Assembly (NCBI GenBank): GCA_964617995.1
Contig: CAZTXD010000008.1
Coordinates: 1 to 47,932, forward strand
Direction of reading: 5' to 3'
Source of the DNA: CAZTXD01 sp964617995
GTDB lineage: Bacteria > Actinomycetota > Acidimicrobiia > Spongiisociales > ZC4RG35
Length of the DNA stretch: 47,932 nt
The translations under genes were made by a program, and so were the position numbers. Below the pieces are notes generated by a model. The model made no database searches. It was not told the DNA's origin and worked only from the letters and a program-made list of their open reading frames with translations. Each line of letters starts with the position of its first letter. Positions within the stretch are counted from its first letter, which is position 1. Positions 42,601 through 47,932 of the stretch are shown here, one piece after another.

Positions 42601-43334
42601 GCTATGTGGCGGTGCTCGGGAGACTCCTGATCTTCCCTGAGACGCAACCTCAACGCCAGCGGGACGAACTCGGCGATGTCACCCCGCGCCGGCTGCAGAA
42701 CGGCCTCCCCGGTGGAGGCCTCGCCGGGACGCTTCACCAAACGCGTGGAGCCCGCAGGCCCGGGGGCCGTGTGCGATCGGCCCAGATGTGAGCGCGTCTC
42801 GTCGCTGATCAGCGTCTCGCCCGGAGAGGCCACCCGCTCCAGGGCCATGAGAGTGGTCACCGTGTCCCCCGCCATCAGCAGCTCCCGCTGGCGACCCCCG
42901 ACCATGAAGGCGTGGATGGGGCCAGATGCGATCGCCGAGGTCATTCCCAGGCGTATCCGCCCGACGCTCGAGCGGGTCTCGGAGCGATGCCGGAGAATGG
43001 AGCGCATCTCCCATGCCGCCCACGCCGCGGCCTGGGCGTGGTCGCCCCCGCGGAACAGGAGCAGCAATGCGTCGCCTCCGAACTTGATGAGAGAACCGCC
43101 CGCCTCATAGCAAGGAACCAGCATGGCCGTGAACGTGTCCGAGATGATGTCGGCCACTTCCTCGGCGCCGCGGCGCCCGATCTTGGCTAGACGCTCAGTC
43201 ATCGTCGTGAAACCAGTCAGGTCGGCGAACACCAGCGACCCCTCGAAGAGCAGGTGGCGACGGTCGGGCTGTTCGGACCAGTCGCGGATCAGCCGCGGGG
43301 CATAGGGAAGGAGGGCGGCGGCGTCGTCGGTCAT
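39618..43334 (-). CDS. Tandem class III nucleotide cyclase with ATPase and TPR domains
   Basis: A 1238-residue protein laid out like soluble adenylyl cyclase. Cyclase domain 1 (about 30-200) has the metal Asp pair (VFADLTGFT, D38; FGGDALLLLF, D88) and the substrate Lys (K84), but lacks the Asn-Arg pair (GDTVTTLMALE). Cyclase domain 2 (about 245-405) has lost the first metal Asp (FIGISGLD) but keeps TLTVMGDTVNTAARAM with Asn362 and Arg366. Together they would build one active site, probably making cAMP; Thr353 in the purine-contact position suggests class IIIb, a group that includes bicarbonate-stimulated enzymes. An NTPase follows (Walker A-like GPPGSGRS near residue 455, with Arg for Lys; Walker B VMVIDDLHLSDSS), then many TPR-like helices to the end. 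The neighbour upstream is an MBL-fold gene on the same strand. Confidence 0.88.
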   Translation of the reverse strand: MTDDAAALLPYAPRLIRDWSEQPDRRHLLFEGSLVFADLTGFTTMTERLAKIGRRGAEEVADIISDTFTAMLVPCYEAGGSLIKFGGDALLLLFRGGDHAQAAAWAAWEMRSILRHRSETRSSVGRIRLGMTSAIASGPIHAFMVGGRQRELLMAGDTVTTLMALERVASPGETLISDETRSHLGRSHTAPGPAGSTRLVKRPGEASTGEAVLQPARGDIAEFVPLALRLRLREDQESPEHRHIAIGFIGISGLDSAIAVDPQGAADALDQVVSTTLKAATDHGAWLLASDVAPDGAKLIVTAGAPVATGHDEASVLLTLSSLVNTPGPLSVRLGANHGTVFFGEVGPSYRRTLTVMGDTVNTAARAMAAAPPDAILAARSMLDSRHVGFEHRNVREIELRGRKAPLAVAEVLGPATRRQMVEGGELVGRDSETATIQALLDSLRTGSGGVLELAGPPGSGRSRLAGELVARAGVIPAVEVDATLNEQSVPYAVARRLFEKITGIDPSQPDAAQKLGQITRERAPELGPDIGFIARAFGIGGLDEGPATTIDPRYLQAVTTTTLASLLASVADAPLVMVIDDLHLSDSSSTDVIRHLGDRAEKLGWLICVTVSEGGRVDWIGAEPTLIDLGHLDDDSLASMANALTEDSPLSTHDLTVVVARAGGSPLILREIISARRQGVEVASIPTAVEGLAAMRIDQLESRRRRQLEVAAVLGVVFDPTVYAEATGEPAEALTGWEDDFLHRTTDGRVRFTNPLIRDVVYNRLPFAYRTQLHQEVAESLQLRGASPDELADHLLQAGRWREAYETSVAAGKEAEERFSNLTAIDRYEAALECARHTPVSDDEKGWLWERIGELRERSGQYEDADHAFAEAARLAHSAHHRARLLIRRARMLEKLGAYPSALRTLTRARTLAPDAPDVVAMAAARYGGVRYYQGRPREAVALTEDALAVTGDTSTRPAEALSLMVLDMARMALGEDTDGSASRRALEMFDELGDLDRKARVTNNLGMMAFYRGAWDEAAGLYSDSRSVFERIGDDVNASFGAGNLAEIWALQGRYDEAGALFREVRRIWRAADDRYGAAYIEGQLGLLAAYQGRLREAEERLGRSIDQFESIGARAEVTEGGVHLLETRLLSGDPEGARQIIDDYGLKEPEAASPRLTRLMATLEWQAGNPTIDAIVGEALTQIRAFGSDLDELRLLELCARSRLGHCDTPRQQQLTEKLGMVVSPVYPAGPPFPD

Positions 43335-43431
43335 GGCGAAGGCCCGGTGGACATGCCGGCCCGAGGGCCGCGCCGCCCGTGCAACACAATGTTCAATTCG
43401 TCTCCCAGCACGACGACCCGTCCGGATTCAT

Positions 43432-44220
43432 TCAAACAGGCGTGAAATGTTCCCCCGGCGATGCTGCGGATGTAACGGGGAAGCGGTCGGAGGCCAGGCG
43501 GATCATCTCGTCGACCTGGTCGTCGGACCGGCTGGGGTCATGGCTGGCGAACAGTAGGTGACCCACTCCCGCCTCGGCGGCGATCTTCGCCGCCTGCTCC
43601 CATGTGCTGTGGCCCCAGCCCTTCTTCGCCTCGATCTCGGAAGGGAGGTACTGGGTGTCGTGGACGAGTATCCCCGCGCCCTGGGAGAACTCCACGAGGA
43701 CGCCATCGGCGTCGGTGCCGGCCTCGTGGTCGGTGGCTACGACTATGGATTGGCCCTCCCAGTCGAAGCGATATCCCATACCCCCCTGAGGATGATTGAG
43801 CGGGAACGTCGTTACCGCCACATCGCCCAGGTAGAACGTTGTTTCGACCGTGATGAACTCCACGGCCATGTCCACGATGGGGACGGGGAACCAGGGTGGG
43901 CTGATGGCGTCACCGATGGAGCGCTTGGGATCGAACGGGCCGAATATCTTCAGCTCGATGTCGCCCCTCCACATCGGGGCACACATGGACAGGCCCTGGA
44001 TGTGGTCCCAGTGGTAGTGAGTGATGAGCATGGGAATCTCGGCGCCGGGGGTCACCAGACGGGGGTAGAGCAGCCGCAGCCCGGTCCCCGCGTCGACGAT
44101 CGTGATGAGAGTCCCGTCGTCATGGTGCAGCGAGTAGCAGGTGGTGTCGCCGCCATAGCGGGCGAACTCGCCCGTGCCGACGGGCATCGAACCGCGGGCA
44201 CCGTGTATCTCCAGGTACAA
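43432..44220 (-). CDS. Metallo-beta-lactamase-fold hydrolase
   Basis: A 262-residue cytoplasmic MBL-fold enzyme with the start pattern EIHGARGSMPVGTGEFARYG, the metal site THYHWDHIQGL, later ligands TDHEAGTD and ILVHDTQYLPSE, and a C-terminal FASHDPSRSDDQ. It resembles RNase Z-like and cyclic-nucleotide phosphodiesterase-type MBL proteins. Next to a nucleotide cyclase a phosphodiesterase role is attractive but unproven. TTG 44220 seems to be the start: family proteins begin only a few residues before GxRGS, and no ATG or GTG lies in frame there; TAGATT at 44258-44253 could be its -10. A 97-bp gap separates it from the cyclase gene. Confidence 0.82.
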   Translation of the reverse strand: MYLEIHGARGSMPVGTGEFARYGGDTTCYSLHHDDGTLITIVDAGTGLRLLYPRLVTPGAEIPMLITHYHWDHIQGLSMCAPMWRGDIELKIFGPFDPKRSIGDAISPPWFPVPIVDMAVEFITVETTFYLGDVAVTTFPLNHPQGGMGYRFDWEGQSIVVATDHEAGTDADGVLVEFSQGAGILVHDTQYLPSEIEAKKGWGHSTWEQAAKIAAEAGVGHLLFASHDPSRSDDQVDEMIRLASDRFPVTSAASPGEHFTPV

Positions 44221-44268
44221 GACGGGCTCACTTCACTCGGGGACCGTTCTGCAATCTAGCCCCTCCCG

Positions 44269-44322
44269 CCGTTTTCGCGCATCGAATGCGCGCCATGGCG
44301 CGCCTTCGATGCGCGAAAACGG
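44269..44322. terminator. 54-bp palindrome after hspR
   Basis: Arms 44269-44286 and 44305-44322 are exact reverse complements (18 bp). Between them is a single mismatch pair and the 16-bp palindrome GCGCGCCATGGCGCGC, so the whole element is a 54-bp near-perfect hairpin. It starts 1 bp after the hspR stop (minus strand) and precedes the MBL gene. It likely ends the dnaK operon transcript, although no T-tract follows. It shares the 15-mer TTTTCGCGCATCGAA with 9939-9953. Confidence 0.7.
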
Positions 44323-44323
44323 A

Positions 44324-44719
44324 TCAGTCCCGGCGGAGCTCGGGGAGGATGTTGGAGCGGAGGACGATCTCGCTCCGATAGGAACGGTGCACCTCCTTGA
44401 CGCGTCGCTCGGCTTCAGCGGTGAGGGCGTCGAGGCGCTCCTCCATCCTGTCGACCTTGGTGCGCAGGCGCTCCACCTCGTCCTGGAGCTCCAGGACCTG
44501 CTTGACCCCTTCCAGGTTGAGGCCCTGGCCGGTCAGCTCCGAGATGAGCTTGAGCCGTTCGATGTCCTCCTGGGAGTAGCGGCGGGTGCCGCCGGGGGTG
44601 CGGTACGGGTCGATGAGTCCCTTGCGCTCATAGATGCGGAGGGTCTGGGGGTGCATGCCGGCGAGCTCAGCCGCCACCGAGATGACGAACACGGCCCGCT
44701 TCTTGACTCTCTCGCTCAT
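44324..44719 (-). CDS. hspR: Heat-shock repressor HspR
   Basis: A 131-residue MerR-family repressor. The N-terminal winged helix reads FVISVAAELAGMHPQTLRIY, then ERKGLIDPYRTPGGTRRYS and EDIERLKLISELTGQGLNLE, followed by a coiled coil (about 75-110). HspR with DnaK as co-repressor silences dnaK and clpB operons in actinobacteria by binding HAIR sites, and one such site lies before clpB at 25380. It is the last gene of dnaK-grpE-dnaJ-hspR; ATG 44719 is 10 bp after the dnaJ stop. Confidence 0.96.
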   Translation of the reverse strand: MSERVKKRAVFVISVAAELAGMHPQTLRIYERKGLIDPYRTPGGTRRYSQEDIERLKLISELTGQGLNLEGVKQVLELQDEVERLRTKVDRMEERLDALTAEAERRVKEVHRSYRSEIVLRSNILPELRRD

Positions 44720-44729
44720 GTCGCGACCA

Positions 44730-45857
44730 TCATGTCAGGAACGACTCCAGATGGCTGCGCATGTCGTCGCTGTCGAAGGAGCCGAGCTGCTCGAGAAGCT
44801 GTTTCTCCTCCTTGGAGAGCTTCTCGGGGACCAGGATCTCCACCTTGGCCAGCAGGTCCCCGGTGCGGCCGCGTTCGGGTTTGAACCCCCGACCCTTCAC
44901 CCGGAACACGCGGCCACTGGAGGTGCCTGGAGGGATCCTCACCTTCACCGAGCCATCCATCGTGGGTACGGTCAGCTTTGTTCCCAGCGTCGCCTCCGAG
45001 AAGCTGATGGGGACGGTAACCGTGAGGTTGTTGCCGCTCCGTCCGAATACGGGGTGAGGGGTGACTTGGACCTTGACCAGGAGATCACCGGGCGGGCCAC
45101 CGTTCTGGCCGGGACTGCCCTTGCGCGGCAGCCGGATGGTGGCTCCGTCCTTGACCCCGGCGGGGATCCGGACCCGGATCGAGCGGGTACGCACTTCCAC
45201 TCCCGACCCCCGGCACTGGCTGCAGGGCTGGTCGATCACCACTCCCGAGCCCCGGCACTGCGGGCACGGTTCACTGAACGAGAAGAACCCCTGGTTGCGG
45301 GCTACCGACCCGGTACCTCCGCAGGTGGAGCACGTCTGGGGACGGCTGGGCGGCTCCGCCCCCACTCCTCCACAATGGGAACAGGCGGTCTGGCCCCTCA
45401 CCTGGAGCGTTGTCGTCACACCGTGGAAAGCCTCATCGAAGGAGATGGTGAGGTCGGCGGTGGAGTCGGCGCCCCGGGTGGGTCCACGCCTCGTCGTCTG
45501 CCGACCGCCACCGAAGAGGTCCCCCAGACCGCCCAGACCACCGAACAGATCGGACAGGTCCTCCACCCGGACCTGCTGACCCCCGAATCCGCCGCCGAAC
45601 CCTCCTCCCGAGAAGGCACCGGACGATGCCAGTCGGCGGACCTGGTCGTACTCCTTGCGCTGCTCGGGGTCGGACAGGATCGAATACGCCTCGGACACGT
45701 CCTTGAAGCGGCTCTCCGCCTCGGCGTCGCCCGGGTTGGCGTCGGGATGCAGCTTTTGAGCGAGCTTGCGGTAGGCGCGCTTGATCTCGTCCTGTCCCGC
45801 TTCGGGGGACACATCGAGGATGCCGTAGAAGTCCTTCTCCACCCAGTCGCGGTTCAT
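44730..45857 (-). CDS. dnaJ: Chaperone DnaJ
   Basis: A 375-residue type I J-protein that delivers clients to DnaK and stimulates its ATPase. The J domain (about residues 9-74) has the HPD signature (KLHPDANPGD). A Gly/Phe-rich linker (SGGGFGGGFGGQQ) follows, then four zinc-finger repeats CSHCGGVG, CSTCGGTG, CPQCRGSG and CSQCRGSG, and the C-terminal client-binding domains (VRIPAGVKDGATIRL, PHPVFGRSGNNL). ATG 45857 overlaps the grpE stop as ATGA, so the two are translationally coupled. Its position before hspR fits the actinobacterial DnaJ1 type. Confidence 0.98.
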   Translation of the reverse strand: MNRDWVEKDFYGILDVSPEAGQDEIKRAYRKLAQKLHPDANPGDAEAESRFKDVSEAYSILSDPEQRKEYDQVRRLASSGAFSGGGFGGGFGGQQVRVEDLSDLFGGLGGLGDLFGGGRQTTRRGPTRGADSTADLTISFDEAFHGVTTTLQVRGQTACSHCGGVGAEPPSRPQTCSTCGGTGSVARNQGFFSFSEPCPQCRGSGVVIDQPCSQCRGSGVEVRTRSIRVRIPAGVKDGATIRLPRKGSPGQNGGPPGDLLVKVQVTPHPVFGRSGNNLTVTVPISFSEATLGTKLTVPTMDGSVKVRIPPGTSSGRVFRVKGRGFKPERGRTGDLLAKVEILVPEKLSKEEKQLLEQLGSFDSDDMRSHLESFLT

Positions 45858-46450
45858 TCTCCGGCCTCTGTGTCCTCGTATTCGACGGCGACGAGGGCCG
45901 GTCGGACCAGCCTGCCCTTGAGGCTGTAGCCCCGACGCAGCTCCTCGGAGACGATGAGCCTCCCTTCGGCATTGGGAGGCGACATCACTGCCTCGTGGAC
46001 CTCGGGATCGAACGGCTCGCCGACGGTGAGGACGACCTCGAGGCCGTGGCCCCTCAAGGCATTGAGGAGCTGCTCGTGGGTCCGGTGCATCCCCGCGACC
46101 AGCTTCTCCTCCGAGTCGGTCGACGCCTCCACGGCCACGGCCGCGTCGAAGCTGTCGAGAGCCGGCAACAGCTCGACGAGTATCCGCTCGGCGGCACGCT
46201 GGGTGGTCTCCGCCTGCTCGCGGAGGGCCCTGCGCCGGAAGTTGTCGAAATCGGCCGCCACACGCTTCAGGTCGTCGAGATACGAGGTCGCCTCGTCGCG
46301 CGCTTGCGCCAGCTTCACCAGGAGGAAGTCGATCGCCTCAGAGGCGTCGTCGGGCAGTTCGATCCCCAAATCCTCCGCAGTCGGCTGGACCTCGGAGTCC
46401 TCGAGGACGACTTCCGCCTCCACCGCCTGCTCTTCTCCCTGCTCGCTCAT
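45854..46450 (-). CDS. grpE: Nucleotide exchange factor GrpE
   Basis: A 198-residue exchange factor that releases ADP from DnaK. An acidic N-terminal stretch is followed by the long coiled-coil helix (ARDEATSYLDDLKRVAADFD, then NFRRRALREQAETTQRAAER) and the C-terminal beta domain (GEPFDPEVHEAVM, then GYSLKGRLVRPALVAV). ATG 46450 is chosen because it lies 16 bp after the dnaK stop; the open frame upstream to 46591 runs antisense-free through the dnaK 3' end and has no GrpE features. Its stop overlaps dnaJ by 4 bp. Confidence 0.97.
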   Translation of the reverse strand: MSEQGEEQAVEAEVVLEDSEVQPTAEDLGIELPDDASEAIDFLLVKLAQARDEATSYLDDLKRVAADFDNFRRRALREQAETTQRAAERILVELLPALDSFDAAVAVEASTDSEEKLVAGMHRTHEQLLNALRGHGLEVVLTVGEPFDPEVHEAVMSPPNAEGRLIVSEELRRGYSLKGRLVRPALVAVEYEDTEAGE

Positions 46451-46466
46451 AGTTGCGACTTCCGGC

Positions 46467-47932
46467 TCAGGACTCGTCCTCATCGATGATCTCGGCATCG
46501 ACCACTTCGTCGTCGTCGTCGACGGTGTCACCGGCGTCACCGGCGTCACCGGCGGCCTCGGCCGCCTCCTGGTACATGCGGGTGAAGGCACCCTGTGAGA
46601 CCTGGGCGAGATTTTCCATGTTGGCGCGGAGGTCGTCGGTGGTGGTGTCCTCCGAGCCCAGCGCCGTCTTGAGGTCCGACAGCGCCTCGTCGATCGGGGA
46701 ACGCTCCGCCTCGGTCAGACCCTCACCCTGCTCCTGGAGCACCTTCTCGGTCTGGTTGACGAGCTGCTCGGCCTGGTTGCGGGTCTCCACCGCCTCACGA
46801 CGCTTGCGGTCCTCCTCGGCGTACGCCTCGGCATCCTGGACCATACGGTCAATCTCATTCTCGGCCAGGGCAGACCCCCCGGTGATGGTCATGGCCTGCT
46901 CCTTGCCGGTGGCCTTGTCCTGAGCGTTGACGTTGACGATCCCGTTGGCGTCGATGTCGAAGGTGACCTCGATCTGGGGCACACCCATCGGGGCCGGGGG
47001 AAGCCCCGTGAGACGGAACTTGCCCAGGCTCTTGTTGTCGGCCGCCATCGCCCTCTCACCCTGGAGCACGTGGATCTCGACCTCGGGCTGGTTGTTCTCG
47101 GCTGTGGTGAAGGTCTCGGACTTCCGGGTGGGGATGGTGGTGTTGCGCTCGATCATCTTGGTCATCACCCCGCCCTTCGTCTCGATGCCGAGGGTCAGTG
47201 GGGTGACGTCGAGAAGCAGGACGTCCTTCACGTCGCCCTTGAGGACCCCGGCCTGGATGGCGGCACCGGCCGCCACCACCTCGTCGGGGTTGACGCCTTT
47301 GTGGGCTTCCTTGCCGGTCAGCTCACGGACCGTCTCCTGGACGGCGGGCATCCTGGTCGAGCCTCCCACCAGCACGACATGGTCGATCTCCGCGAGATCG
47401 ATGCCGGCGTCCTTGATGGCCGCCCGGAACGGTGCCTTGGTGCGCTCCAGCAGGTCGGTCGACAGCTTCTCGAACTCCGAGCGGGTCAGCTTCTGCTGGA
47501 GGTGGAGCGGGCCTTCGGCAGTGGCGGTGATGAACGGGAGGTTGATCTCCGTCTCGGACACCGACGACAGCTCGATCTTGGCCTTCTCCGCCGCCTCCTT
47601 GAGACGCTGTACCGCCATCCGGTCCTTGGACAGGTCGACGCCGTGGTCGTTCTCGAAGGTCTTGACCAGCCAGTCGATCACGACCTGGTCCCAGTCGTCA
47701 CCGCCCAGATGGGTGTCACCGGAGGTCGCCTTGACCTCGAAGACGCCCTCGCCGATCTCCAGGACCGACACATCGAAGGTACCGCCGCCCAGATCGAAGA
47801 CGAGGATGGTCTGGTCGCCGTCCTTCTCCAGCCCGTAGGCCAGGGAGGCGGCGGTGGGCTCGTTGATGATGCGGGAGACGTTGAGCCCGGCGATCTGGCC
47901 GGCCTCCTTGGTGGCCTGGCGCTGGGCGTCGT
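46467..47932 (-). CDS. dnaK: Chaperone DnaK, N-terminus missing at the window edge
   Basis: The Hsp70 chaperone that binds unfolded segments under ATP control. About 487 residues are present; roughly the first 130-150 lie beyond the right edge. Reading in from the edge one sees the ATPase motifs NEPTAASLAYGL and LVFDLGGGTFDVSVLEIG, then VVLVGGSTRMPAVQ, the substrate-binding domain (VTPLTLGIETKGGVMTKMIE and ENNQPEVEIHVLQGERAMA) and an acidic tail with DAGDAGD repeats and DDDD. A 9-bp tandem repeat at 46527-46552 encodes that tail. It is first of dnaK-grpE-dnaJ-hspR; the promoter, where another HAIR site would be expected, is outside the window. Confidence 0.98.
   Translation of the reverse strand, partial: DAQRQATKEAGQIAGLNVSRIINEPTAASLAYGLEKDGDQTILVFDLGGGTFDVSVLEIGEGVFEVKATSGDTHLGGDDWDQVVIDWLVKTFENDHGVDLSKDRMAVQRLKEAAEKAKIELSSVSETEINLPFITATAEGPLHLQQKLTRSEFEKLSTDLLERTKAPFRAAIKDAGIDLAEIDHVVLVGGSTRMPAVQETVRELTGKEAHKGVNPDEVVAAGAAIQAGVLKGDVKDVLLLDVTPLTLGIETKGGVMTKMIERNTTIPTRKSETFTTAENNQPEVEIHVLQGERAMAADNKSLGKFRLTGLPPAPMGVPQIEVTFDIDANGIVNVNAQDKATGKEQAMTITGGSALAENEIDRMVQDAEAYAEEDRKRREAVETRNQAEQLVNQTEKVLQEQGEGLTEAERSPIDEALSDLKTALGSEDTTTDDLRANMENLAQVSQGAFTRMYQEAAEAAGDAGDAGDTVDDDDEVVDAEIIDEDES

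Noticed and set aside
46527..46552. 9-bp tandem repeat (GTCACCGGC units)
   Set aside because: It simply encodes the Gly-Asp-Ala repeats of the acidic DnaK tail.

Overview
The window looks like a chromosomal segment of a GC-rich Actinomycetota, possibly an Acidimicrobiia-like lineage. The evidence is the gene order dnaK-grpE-dnaJ-hspR, an HspR-type (HAIR) operator in front of clpB, frequent GTG starts, many apparently leaderless genes, and lipoproteins with Thr-rich linkers. The lineage below phylum is inference. Coding density is high, no gene-free stretch exceeds about 230 bp, and I see no rRNA, tRNA, CRISPR array, phage or insertion sequence.

Layout. Bases 1-7440 are a glycerol module: the end of glpK, a DhaM-HPr-Enzyme I fusion, then on the other strand a GlpA-GlpB fusion followed by glpC. 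Two arrays of 7-bp repeats lie in front of dhaM and glpAB. Bases 7464-9844 (minus) are a polar amino-acid ABC transporter. Bases 10015-13194 hold dxs and a HAD-hydrolase/SpoU-methyltransferase fusion. Bases 13309-17875 are a general L-amino-acid ABC operon (aapJQMP). Bases 17915-22356 hold surface proteins (CapA-like, beta-propeller, lipoprotein) and an M20 amidohydrolase. Bases 22447-24535 (minus) are a padR / HAAS-NfeD / SPFH membrane operon, followed by a truncated mscL. Bases 25380-27993 are clpB with its HspR operator. Next come a frameshifted ECF sigma gene with its membrane partner, typA, a ceramidase-like membrane protein, and a module (32110-36480) of an APH-like kinase, two acidic Ser/Pro/Asp-rich exported proteins and a histidine kinase/response regulator pair. 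The rest is kynU with a GGCT-like protein, a small gene, an exported protein, a tandem class III cyclase-ATPase-TPR protein with a metallo-beta-lactamase-fold neighbour, and the dnaK operon running off the right edge.

How the parts fit. HspR encoded at 44324-44719 is expected to act on the operator at 25380-25400, which would join clpB and the dnaK operon in one heat-shock regulon. The response regulator at 35824 is OmpR-type, and direct repeats with an 11-bp period lie ahead of both the APH-like gene and the first acidic exported gene, suggesting a self-contained regulon. GlpK, GlpAB and GlpC convert glycerol to dihydroxyacetone phosphate, and DhaM-HPr-EI would supply PTS phosphate for dihydroxyacetone kinase if dhaK and dhaL lie outside the window.

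The most unusual signal is a 55-bp element present four times (22354, 24621, 27991, 31465), always in the sense orientation of the gene before it. In three copies its first three bases are that gene's TGA stop. In the fourth the TGA reads TGG and the protein runs on into the element. The RNA would fold into a long hairpin that relies on G-U pairs, possible only in the transcribed orientation. One copy ends mscL after 75 codons.
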